From assembly GCF_021730395.1 (NCBI RefSeq), contig NC_069369.1:60601501-60665500 (forward strand): a DNA stretch of 64,000 bases. Direction: 5' to 3'. Shown piece after piece: positions 33,031-45,600 of the stretch. The notes beneath the pieces are model-generated. The model searched no databases. It was not told the origin of the DNA and saw nothing but the letters and a program-made list of their open reading frames with translations. The DNA comes from Mercenaria mercenaria (taxonomy: Eukaryota; Mollusca; Bivalvia; Venerida; Veneridae). The position numbers were made by a program, and so were the translations under genes. Each line of letters opens with the position of its first letter. Positions within the stretch are counted from its first letter, which is position 1.

Positions 33031-33075
33031 AAAACCTGAAGAAGGTCTTTGTAAGACCGAAACCGGTGGTTAATT
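33031..33075 (+). ncRNA. Hammerhead-ribozyme-like core (tentative)
   Basis: CTGAAGA, then a stem GGTC...GACC closed by a short loop, then GAAAC. This is the C-U-G-A-N-G-A / helix II / G-A-A-A order of hammerhead cores, which are known in Penelope-like elements and retrozymes. I could not build a convincing helix I, and the nucleotide at the expected cleavage position is uncertain. It may be only a look-alike. Confidence 0.25.
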
Positions 33076-33583
33076 AAATCGTTCAAACTACCCAGTGTGC
33101 TGCGTGTTGTCACCTGGTCTTTCAATGGTTCTGTTGCAATATTATATTCTGTTTATATTAATGTTTATTCAGCATATAAGCTTATAATACTTCAGTACAG
33201 TTTAACATTTTCACCTATTTCTATCTTTTTTCGTACCCTTAAAAAGCACTGGAAAGATATGTACAATCACATAAAAATGTTAGACTAGATTTAAATAGGC
33301 TGTTTAAAGTATTAGAAGAATACAAAGTTCCAGTGTCCAATTTTTCTCTAGAAAATAAATACTTGAAAGAAAATATCATGTGTCACAGACTGTACAATAG
33401 TTCACCTATAATAATTTTCATACAAACAAAAGCAGTCTAGAAAGGAAGCTAATGTGAATTCTAGAATATGCATTTTATCTACAGATTTTACAAATTTTTT
33501 GAGAACATGTCTACATGCAATTCATTAACAAGTAAAAACAATAATAATTCATCTGTAATTTGTTACTATAAATAACTTCTTTT

Positions 33584-33607
33584 TCACCTCCTCCTCTTAC
33601 TCATTGC
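33584..33607 (-). CDS. SUCLG1: SUCLG1 exon 9 (short terminal exon, tentative)
   Basis: Acceptor TTAATTTTCAG in phase 0, followed by AMSKRRR and TGA. Other alpha subunits end a few residues after the SPAQLG-T block with a basic tail (human ends EFEKRKML), so length, charge and phase fit. It is only seven codons, so chance is possible. The alternative is read-through of exon 8 into VGILLYN and a stop. Confidence 0.5.
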   Translation of the reverse strand, partial: AMSKRRR

Positions 33608-36600
33608 CTGAAAATTAATGGTAAGATTTCTTAAAGTAAGTTACAGGTGTTAAAATACCTCTACTAACTGTGAAACCATGTAATTTCGTGTGTATTATAT
33701 TTTGCAATTTTAGCAAAAACAGCTATTAAATGGGGATATGCATTTGTGTGTTTCTATTTTTGAACATTTAATTAATGGGACTTTGTATGTTCTTTGGCAT
33801 TTAACTTCATGGATTGACTCAATCATGAAAATTAGCCTCTCACAAATATTGAATTTAACACTTAGCCTGCTGGCAGCAAGTGATTCTGCCTTTGTGACCA
33901 GTGCAGACCAAAATCAGCCTGCACATATGTGCAGGCTGAGCATGGTCTGCACTGTTCGCTATTCACTGTATTTTCAGTAAATTTTCAGTGAACACCCCTT
34001 AGAATAATAAATGGTATTGCCCAAATTGAATGACGAACCAGTCCATTTTAGAAATTTAGCATGGTAAGACTAGTGTTATTTCTAGAGCTCAAAAAGGGCA
34101 GGGTGCTGCCAAAAAGGGGCAGGGTGCTGTCCGAAAGGGGCAGGGTGCCCTTTTAGATGTGAAAGTTACCATAGCAGTAGTTGCATTTCTAGATGTCTAT
34201 AGTTAATATGTATTCCATTTATCTTTATTGCACACTTAAAAGAAATGTCACAGAATAAAGTGCTAAATCTTCCCAGAACTAGTTACAAAGTTTACAAAGG
34301 CTTTTTACTTACTTTATAGTTTAGGTTAAACCATTCAAGCCTTTCTCTTAAAAAAGTCACCAAGAATGTCAACTTATTCATATGAATGTGAAATAGTGGA
34401 GGGCCTTAATATAAGCTTAATCTTGAAACCAAGATCATGTTGTAAACAATATAGTTAAAGGCCTGTTTCAGGCCACATTGTTAACTGATAATTATCAAAA
34501 GTCCTAATGTATTAATCAGGTCTTTCATCAATATTTCATTAACAGAAAAGTGCTATTACAGTAAGGTTAAAGTTTACTAAATCGCATATCCAAAATATAC
34601 TATCCGGATACTGGTACACTTTCGGAATGTTGTCTGAAAGTAGTTTTTACTCAGTTTAAATGACCCACTTGGGTAAACCAGAGATAGTTCCACATATTTT
34701 GATGTTTCTCATCATAAAAAATACACCGACTGTCTGCTTTTTTGAAGGAAATATGGAAAAATTGCGTACGACATCGGGAGTAATAAGACTCGTGAACGGA
34801 CATCCTAAACTTTCTTTTACTTTCGATAATCATTAAAATGTGTGCATTTTCTAGTTTAAATTACAGTAGAATCAAACGGCATTGATATATACTTGTTATA
34901 CTAAACGACGGTCTAATTTAAATTTTGCCCAAAGAAATCTAGGGCACTTTTCACGTGCTCGGTAATCAGCTGGCCATTTACGCACGCTTTTTTGACATTT
35001 CACAGGATCCATACTCTTTATCAATTTGTTTTAACACTTCATTGATTCTCATTACCTGTGTGCACTCGCCGTGACGTAATTTGCTGATCAAAAAATCGTC
35101 GAGGCATGTCAACAGGGAATTTGGCGGGATTTAGCATAAGATCAAAGGCAACAGGGCACATTTTACGGGCAGCGTGGCGGCAGTAAAAAAGGGCAGGGCG
35201 GGGCGCCCCGCTGCGTCGCTCTAGAAATAACACTAGGTAAGAGTTAATGATTTCACAGTAAATAGAACATAGTGGTACACTTTATATATACGCAGACCAA
35301 CCTTAAAACAAAAATACAAGTGCCCCTAACAGCATAGCTTAGCTCTTTAGGATTTTTTATCAAAAGCCAGTGGAATCAGTGGACCTAAAGCTTGATGACT
35401 CAGGAGGTACAAGCCTCCAATATAAAATGACAAATGTTTAGCGATTTCAATGCCAAAATTAACATACAGATAATTTACGTGTATTTGTGAGAAAATAAAT
35501 CTATCACATTCTTTTAGGAAAGACATATCCAAAACTCAAGAAAGACACAGTCTTAATTTTGGATACATTTCAATATGATGCAATTCAATAATGTCTGTAT
35601 GACGCTAGATATGTGATGTGATATCAATTTTAAACGATAATGAACACAACTTTTTTTTCCATAATCAGTTATACAGTAATATACCTACCTCGACCATAGT
35701 AGATCCAAGCTGGGCTGGTGACATTGTAACGCTAACATCAGCTGATTTGAGAGCTTCGATCTTCTCTTCTGCACCACCTTTACCCCCAGCAATTATAGCA
35801 CCCGCATGACCCATACGTCTACCTGGGGGTGCTGTCAGACCCGCAATAAACGAAACTACTGGTTTTGCATGCGGACCCTGTTAACATATACTTGAATGAC
35901 AGTTATTAACATAACTATTACATTTTAATTAATGAACACAGTCCTCACCATTTTCTAACTGCTACTCTACTGTAGAAAGAATCTACAGTAAGAGTGAAAG
36001 TAATATATTTGCTTCTAACAGGCCTCGTTTGCTCTTACACCTTAGTTTTCTTCTTTCATCATTAGAAGGGTATTACTTTTGTATTTCTACCAGTAGTAGT
36101 ATCTCAGTGTGTAAAACATCAGAGCATTCAAAAAGCATTTGTAAATTCCATTTTAAATATCTAATAAACAACATATCAGTTAACATGCAGTGAAATTTAA
36201 CTTTTCTATTGTGATAATAACTGAACACATTTCCGCAGACATTTGTTTCTGCATTTTATTATAATATTCTTAATCATTCTCTTACCATGCTAAAGTGAAA
36301 GTACAAAAAAAGCTGTTAAAGCCCAGTTCAGTCAAATTTTATCAGCAATATACCTTTAAAACATTGAAAGCTTAACAATACTGGCTTTGCCCATGACCTG
36401 TTTCTCTGACTGCTAAACTATGATATACAATCTTTTAACTAAAAGTTGAATTTGCTTATGATGCCTTTCCTTTTTTGTTGGGTTTTAACAACACACTGGC
36501 ACAATTACAGGTCAACTGGCGATTTTCCAGCTTTTGATAGTGGAAGGTACCCCTCTAAGAAAAGTTTCATCGCAGGAGGGCCCCTGGGTATAACCTTCTG

Positions 36601-39600
36601 TCAGTAAGCTGCATGCTTCCTCACATGAAAGAATTCATGCCCCAAGTGAGGTTTCAAACACACAGTGGTAAGTGGCAAATGATTCAAAGCCAGTCAACTT
36701 GGTCACAAAGGCCTTATAATGTCCTTTTACCTATATCTCTCAATGTATCAAATAAGTGATGCTCATCCTATACAACCTTAATAAGCAACAGTGAAGTATT
36801 TTGCTTGTCTTTATATAAATATATCATCTTCAGTGATACATACCAACTACAGTGATACATACCAACTTAAGTGATACATACCCTGTTATTATTTCTTAAA
36901 TATTCTGAAGCTTTCTCCTCTGCTTGACCTCCAATCTCACCAATAAGTACAATTCCTACAAAGCAGAACACAAGTAATAACTGCATAATTTCAATTAGGA
37001 CTGGGACGATTACTCGGTTAATCGGATCTGATTCGATTACTAGGTGAAACCGGTTTCAATTTTGCAATACCGTTAATCACTCTCAAACAATAAACAACAC
37101 AAATTATCTATACATTTCTTTGACCAGCAAATAGACCCGCAGTATATTTCCGCTAAAACACATCAATCAACATAATCAATAGTCTTGTATTTGCCTGTCT
37201 CGATATATCTAAAATACACCAAAATATGACTTATTAATTATCACACTGCTTGCAAACGATAAAGTCTGTCAGTTCCTAATGAAGTCAGCTGCTGGAAGTA
37301 CATTGATATGGTCGTCAGGAAAGAAAACAGCATTTTCAATATGGCTGCCGATTCGATTTCATACAAATGATTAACCGGTTTCAAAATTTTCAAATTGTCC
37401 AAGCCCTAATTTCAATTCATATCTTCTTCCTGAAATTTTTCTTCTATATTTTTTTTTGTTGATTTAAGTTCACACCAAGCCAATTATAGGTGATATGGCA
37501 ACTTCCCAGCTTCTTTATGGTGGATAGAGACCCCAGGTGCCCCTCTGTGCATTATTTCATAATGGGCCGGCACCCTGGTAGGACCATCCACCTTCAGTAA
37601 TCCACACATGAAGAATACAACAGCCCTAGAAAGGCAGGTAATTTGAAGTCAACAAACTTAACCACTCGACCATGGAGGCCCCTCTAAAAATTTTTAGTAA
37701 TTTTTTATATTGAGATTTTAACAGAACAGTTTAACAGACTTTAGTATGTCAACAACACAGACTAGTAATCCACACAATGAAGAATAAAACAGCCCTAGAA
37801 AGGCAAGTGATTTGAAGTCAACGACCTTAACCACTCGGCCCTGGAGGCCCCTCTAAATTTTTTAGTAAATTTTAACAGAACAGTTTAATAGACTTTAGTA
37901 TGTCAACAATACAGACTAGATGCCCATGGGCAACATGTCGAGCCCGCCAGCTGTCAAAAGGACTGGGAGTTGACCTTGACCTTTGAGATAGGAACCTGGG
38001 GTTTGTGCATGACACTCCTTCTCACTGAGGTTAACATTCATGCCGAATATAAAGACGATTGCTCCATGCATGTCAAAGGCATGGTCCAGACAAACAAATC
38101 TGGACGGACGCGCGCACATATTACACCGAAAAGCTATTTGTACGACTATGTCTTCGTGTATAAACAGCTACATATGTTCATGCTAAAGTTTTGAAATACA
38201 GTATGATCTTTCAAGAAAAGCTCTAGCTATTACCTTCAGTATTATCATCTTGCAAGAAAACTTCGAGGCAGTCAATGAAGTTTGTGCCATTGAAAGGGTC
38301 ACCACCAATACCTACACACAGTGTCTGACCAAGTCCTGCTAATGTTGTCTGATGAACAGCTTCATAGGTTAATGTTCCAGATCTTGACACAATCCCTACA
38401 ATAAGAACATCAGTAAAAATAAAGGAAGGTTAAGCCCTTATTAAGCTCTTTAAATGTTTGAAACAGTCTAACAGGCTGTTTCAACAGTATTTTACATACT
38501 GTGAAAAGATTCAATGGTTGTTTCAATCCACCAGATTAAATCCCAGTGAACAGAGAAAAATTTATACCACTGATAATGGATTATTCACGGTACTTTATAT
38601 CGGGAAATATCTGTGGTGGTTTTAGTTGCACTTCTTTTTTCGCAAACCGTACAACATGTACAGTCTAGAATAGAGGCTGTTAATAGGCCCCTTCCCCTCA
38701 GAAAATTTCTTTTAAATCATGCAGTTTTCCCCCAAAATTTACTTTACATCAGGTCTCTTTATTCCCCTTTGTCCAAATACCGAGCTGTTTTTTTCTCCAA
38801 ATCACAGACCTGTGCCCCTTCCCCTCCAGGTGAAAAAAACCCCTGACAGTTAAAACTTGTTCATATATTGTGCAGTGTAACAAACATTAAAGAAGGAATT
38901 CTTAAGGTCATAATTTTGTCTGTTGCCTATCTAATCATAAAAAAAATAAGTGACTCAAAATTATCCAATCTTTCTACAGTATAAGGATGCTACAGTCTAA
39001 GTTTGGTGATGATACATCAATTGGTTGATGAAAACACTTTTTTCAAAGGTTTTTCTATTTTCAGCTCTGGTGCCAAGGGGACCTTTAAAGGATTCTATGA
39101 ATCAAGTTTTGCTGGAATTCCATCACATTGTTCATAATCAGAAGCTGCCAACAATCAACTTTTAGTTCTGGTGGCCCCTAAAATGGCCAAGCACAACCAA
39201 TTGAACAAAACTGAGAAAGGACCATCAAAGGATGCTGTAAGTTCATGATGATCAATCAAGTGGTTAAAGAAAAACAGTTGTTGAAAGGATTTTTTATTTT
39301 TTAGCTCCAGTAAACCCTTAAATGGTCCAAGTGCCTCCATCCAGACGAAGTAGAGAGAGGTCTTTACAAAAAAAACTACAAATCAACTTTGATGAAAATC
39401 CAATCAGTGATTCATGAAGAACAGTTCAATTTTTTTTTCTACTTTTAGCTCTGGCAGACCCAACAAGAGCTCTCACTAATGGTGACAAATGCCCTCGCAG
39501 CACCTTGACCTCTGACCTGGTGACCTTTGATCTGGTGACCCCAAAGTCAATAGGGGTCGTGTACTCAATAAGTACTATTAGCATGTGAAGTTTGAAGGTC

Positions 39601-42600
39601 CTGGGTGCAGTGGTTCGCGAGTAAAGTGCCTTCATGCAAAAAGTTAACATTAGCCCCTGTGACCTTGATCTTTGACTTGGTGACCCCCAAAGTCAATAGG
39701 GGTCGTGTACTCATTAAGTACTATTAGCATGTGAAGTTTGAAGGTCCTGGGTGCAGTGGTCCGCGAGTAAAGTGCCTTCATGCAAAAAGATAACATTGGC
39801 TCCTGTGACCTTATCTTTGACCTGGTGACCCCAAAGTCAGTAGGGGTCGTGTACTCAATAAGTACTATCAGCACGTGAAGTTTGAAGGTCCTGGGTGCAG
39901 TGGTTCAAGAGTAAAGTGCCTTCATGCAAAAAGTTAACATTGGCCCCTGTGACCTTGACCTTTGACCTGGTGACCCCAAAGTCAGTAGGGTTCGTGTACT
40001 CAATAAGTACTATCAGCATGTGAAGTTTGAAGGTCCTGGGTGCAGTGGTTCGCGAGTAAAGTGCCTTCATGCAAAAAGTTAACATTGGCCCCTGTGACCT
40101 TGACCTTTGACCCAACGTCAGTAGGGTTCGTGTACTCAATAAGTACTATCAGCATGTGAAGTTTGAAAGTCCTGGGTGCAGTGGTTCATGAGTAAAGTGC
40201 CTTCATGCAAAAATTTTATGTTGTGATGAACTATCAACGAACTAACGAACGGATGGACAGTTGAAAACTAATATGCCTCCCTTCGGGGGCATAAAAAGCA
40301 GCCATGTTGATCTGTTCGAAAATATCTGAGAAACGACATTATAAGGATACTACAGACCAAGTTCTGTGAAGATCTATCAAGTGTTTCCTGAGAAGTCATT
40401 TAAAGGGATTTCTGTTTTTAGCTCTGGAGATCCTTAGAAGGGGCCTAGCGGAACAGTTTGAACAAATTGGAGAATGGACCTTACAATGATGCTAAAGACC
40501 ATGACTGGTGAAGATGTGGTCAATGAGAAGAATGCAGCCCTTAAAAGCGGAATCATTACAATGAAGAACAGATCTTGGAGGACAACATAAGGATGCTACA
40601 GACCAAGTTAAGTGAAAATCCATCACATGGTTCTTGAGAAATTGTTGTAAGTGCTTCTATTTTCAGCTCTGCTGGCCCCTAAAATTCGCTAAGCGGAATC
40701 ATTTGAACAGTATTAAGAGAGGACAATATCAGGATGATATAGACTAAAATTGGTAAAGATCTATCTAGTAGTTCATGAGAAGATGTTGTTAAAGCTTTTT
40801 TTCTATTTTCTAGCTCTGGTGGCCCCCAAAAAAGGGACCAAGTGGAATCATTTGAAAACAACCTGAGCGGGGGCACTTGCACAGTAGCTACAGACCAAGT
40901 TTTGTGTAACTCTAGTCAGCATTTTCAGAGGAGACAAGAGCTCATAGAACACGAAATGCCCCCCTTGATGCATTCAGTAATTGAAAAGGAACACAAATTA
41001 TCTGGGCACTGTACACAAAAGTTCTACTGTTCTGGGTCAATGTGACCTTGACCTTTGGCCTACTGACCTCAAAATAAATAGGGGTCATTTGCTGGTCATG
41101 ATCAACTTCCCTATCAAGTTTTGTGAGCATAGGCCCAAGCGTTCTCAAGTTATCATCCGGAAAATGTTTAACTGTTCCGGGTAAATGTGACCTTGACCTT
41201 TGGTCTACTGACCTCAAAATCAAAAGGGGCCATCTGCTGGTCACAACCAACCTCCCTATCAAATTTCATGATCTTAGGCCCCAGTGTTCATGAGTTATCC
41301 TCCGGAAACTGTTTTACTGTTCCTGGTCACTGTGACCTTGACCTTTGACCTCAAAATCAATAGGGGTCATCTGCTGATCATAACCAACCTAGCTATCAAG
41401 TTCTGTGATCATAGGCCCAAGCTTAACTGTTCCAGGTCACTGTGACCTTGGCCTTTGACCTACTGACCACAAAATCAATAGGGGTCATCTGCTGGTCATG
41501 ATCAATCCTCCTCCCAACTTTCATAATCCTAGGCCCAAGAGTTCTCGAGTTATCACCCAGAAACTGTTTAACTGTTCTGGGTCACTGTAACCTTGACCTA
41601 CTGACTTCAAAATCAATAGGGGTCATCTGCTGCTCATGACCAACCATCCTATCAATTTACATGATCCTTGGCCCAAGCGTTCTTGAGTTATCATCCGGAA
41701 ACCGTTTAACTGTTCCGGGTCACTGTGACCTTGACCTTTGTCCTCAAAATCATAAGCATAATAAATATTTAAGTTGAAATAAAAACTTCAGACCATCCAC
41801 CTGTACTTACAGTACTGCTGAGTGTTGACCATCAACATATGGTTAGGTGAGCTAAAACTGACTTCCGAAAAGTTGTGCTGAGTTATTGTTTGCTTTACAA
41901 TTTCAATTAATTTCTAATGATTTACAAGAAATTCCTTTAAAAGAATAAACAGTTACCTACCTATTTTACCCTTCTGGTGGATATGTCCTGGCATAATGCC
42001 AATCTTACATTCTCCAGGCTGTAAAACAAAAATCCAACTACATCATATTTTAAATATTCAAAGACATTATAAAAGTTATATACATGTAATTTATCATCAT
42101 GTATCTTGTAAACCAATAATTCATACCTATTTATGTGCTTCCATAAAATTTAAAATTAATTTCTTTCACAAAGTGAAATTTAACCCTTACCATGCTAAAT
42201 TTCTATAATGAACTAGTCCATCATTCAATCTGGACAGTACCATTAACTGTTAGAAGGGGTGCTTATCAAAAAGATACTGACTGAATGACAAACAGTGCAG
42301 ATCACAATCAGACTGCACAGATGTGCAGGCTGATCATGATCTACACTGGTCGAAAAAGCAGAATCAATCGTGTCCAATATGACAAGGGTTAAAGTTGAAA
42401 CAAATTAATATCAAATGAAACTGTCTCATATATTTTCATTGTAAGGCCCTAAATATAAATATGTACCTTGATAATTCCAGGACAGTTTGGTCCAAGCATT
42501 CTTGATTTATTCTGACGAATCAATTTATGTTTGACTCGCACCATGTCCTGTTGCGGTATACCTGCATACATGAAATGTAAAGAATAAATACAGTCTAAAC

Positions 42601-45600
42601 AACCAAACGTGTATGTTCTTTTATGCCCACATTTAATCAATCATCGTCTGACATTGTGTTACTTCAAATTACCAGTAAACAGTAAAACAAATGCAAGACA
42701 TAACAAAATATTTACAGTAAAATGTGTTTCCTAACATGAAACTATGGGCTGTGCATTCCAAAGGCCCCATTGCCTGACTGGCTTCGACTGTTTACATGTC
42801 ACACTGTCATAGGAATAACATGCATTTCCCCAATGTAATGCATAGAAATCATGCACTTTGAACATTTCCTATTTCAACAGTCACCATTTGCTGATTCAAC
42901 CATCTTATTCACTAATTACAAGGCAGTCTGAAAGACAGCTATATCCCCGCCACTGTTATGGGTAGTGAAAGGGTTGATGGGATTGGGTGGAACCATTAAA
43001 CATTTGAGTTGTGACCTTGACCTTAAGCTGGCAGGGGTGAATTTTGAATTCTGCACATTGTCTTGACAAGGGGAATATTACAGCCAGGTCATATTAAAAT
43101 CCTTCAAAGGGTTAAGGTGATACAAAGCAGACATAAAATGAAAGGCTCAAACACTTGACCATGAGTTGTGACCTTAACCTTGAGCCAACATGGCTGACTC
43201 ATGGGTTCTGTACATCATCTTGATGAGGTGATCAATTGACCAAGGTTTCATGAAAATCCTTCAAGGGGTTTAAGAGATACAGAGCTGACACAAAATGGAA
43301 GGCTCAAACATTTGACCCAGAGTTGTGACCTTGACCTTAAGCCGACATGGCTGACTTGTGAGTTCTGCACATCGTCTTAATGATGATCAATTGACCAATG
43401 TTTCGTGAAATTCATTCAAGGGGTTTAGGAGATACAAAGCAGGCATGAAATGGAAGGCTAAAACATTTGACCCAGAGTTGTGACCTTGACCCGACATGGC
43501 TGACTCCTGAGTTCTGAACATCGTCTTCATGAGGTAATCATTTGACCAAAGTTTCATGATTATCCTTCAAGGGGTTTAGGAGATACAGAGTGGACAAGAA
43601 AAGGACGGCTCAAACCTTTGGCTTCGAGTTGTGACCTTGACCTTGCACCGACATGGCTGACTCATGGGTTCTGCACATTGTCTTGATGCGGTGATCATTT
43701 GAACAAAGTTTCATGATTATCTTTCAAAGGCTTTAGGAGATACAGAGGGGACATGAAACGGAAGGCTCAAACTTTTGACCTGGAGTTGTGACCTTGACTT
43801 TGAGCCGACATGACTGACTCGTAAGTTCTGCACATCATCTTGATGAGGTGATCATTTGACCCAAGTTTCATGAAAATCCTTCAAGGGGTTTAGGAGATAC
43901 AGAGCGGACACGAAATATTACGAACGGACAGAGACCATTCCTATAACCCCCCCACCACTCGTGGCAGTGGATTAAAAAGTACTCAACACTGATTAGAATA
44001 AATCTGTGTGGAAGAAAGGAAAATCAAAATTACAAATTTAAGGAATTAATTTAAGTAACCACCTGCATATTAAATACATAGGGCTGCTCAAAGTATGAGT
44101 AAATGTCTTGCAAAAACATACTAGTATATTAACCCTGCTAAATTTCTAAAATGGACTGGTCTATCTTTCAATTTGGACAGTACCATTAACTGTTAAAAGG
44201 GGTGCATACCAAGATACTGCCTAAATGGCAAACAGTGCAGAAAAGATCAGACTGCATGGATGCTGATCATGATCTGCACTGGTCGCAAAGGCAGAATCAA
44301 TCGTGTCCAGCTTGGTAATGGTTAATTTCTGTTATAAAGACTATCAGTTGGATTTAAGACCAATAATGTGCCTTGTAGCAGCATATCTTAACCTTCTGTA
44401 ATAATGCCTATCCATGGGATTTTATGACAATATTATAAATGCATGGATTTTTTTTCCAGATTTTGGGGATGGTATCAGTTCTGGTAAAATGGGAAACAGG
44501 AGGATCATGATGACCCTGAATCGCTCACATGAGTAATATGAGCTACATGTTTAAAATGGCACACTGATGCTTGAATATTAGAAAGTAGGTCAGTAGATCA
44601 CACTCATGGTCACTGAAAGTCAGTTTTGAGATCGGTGTGCAAAACTGTACATGTCATCTAAATTTTAAGGCTGTATCTTAAACAAGAGGGCCATGATGGC
44701 CCTATATCGCTCACCAGAGTTCATCTGGCCTACTGACCTAGATTTTGACCCCACATGACCCAGTTTCGAATATGACCTAGAGATCATCAAGACAAACATT
44801 CTGACCAAGTTTCATAAAGATTGGGTCACAACTGTTGCCTTTAGAGTGTTCACACACTTTTCCTTTGATTTGACCATGTGACATAGTTTTTGACCCCACC
44901 TGACCCAGTTTCGAACCTGACCTAGAGATCATCAAGACTAACATTCTGACCAAGTTTCATAAAGATTGGGTCACAAATGTGGCCTCTAGTGTGTTCAAAA
45001 GGCAAATGTTGACGCATGACGGACGTCGACGGACGCCGGACAATGACTGGTTGCAATAGCTCACCTTGAGCACTTTGTGCTCTGGTGAGCTAAAAACAAG
45101 CTTTTCCTTTGATTTGACCAGGTGACCTACTTTTTGACCCTACATGACCCAGTTTCAAACTAGACCTAGAAATCATCAAGACAAACATTCTGACCAAGTT
45201 TCATAAAGATTGGGTCACAAATGTGGCCTAGGCAAATGCTGAAGCATGACGCACGCCGACGGATGCCGGACAATGACGTGTCACAATAGCTCACCTTGAG
45301 CACTTTGTGCTCTGGTGAGCTAAAAACAAGAAAGTAGGTCAGTAGGTCAAGGTCACAGTCAAGTGACCCCTTAATAGCTTGGGGTCATCAGGTAATTATA
45401 ATGAAACAGTCTAGGAAATATGATCTGATGAAGTATGTATTCCTATATAACTCATATAACAAGTGACCTCCAGAGCGGGGCCTCTATTCACCCCAGGGGT
45501 ATAATTTGAACAATCTTGTTAAAGATCCACTAGGCAATGCTACATACCAAATATCAAAGGCCTAGACCTTGAACTTTCTGACAAGAAGATTTTTTCCCCC

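Noticed and set aside
35347-35532. Minus-strand open frame directly after SUCLG1 exon 8 as the gene's last exon
   Set aside because: No acceptor in the right phase and no resemblance to alpha-subunit tails; the short exon at 33,584 fits better.
39426-40139. Minus-strand open frames with a repeating peptide
   Set aside because: The repeats in the peptide are the 145 bp satellite unit; not a protein.
38960-43975. CRISPR-like regular spacing
   Set aside because: Whole units of about 110-150 bp repeat, not short repeats separated by unique spacers, and this is a eukaryotic genome.
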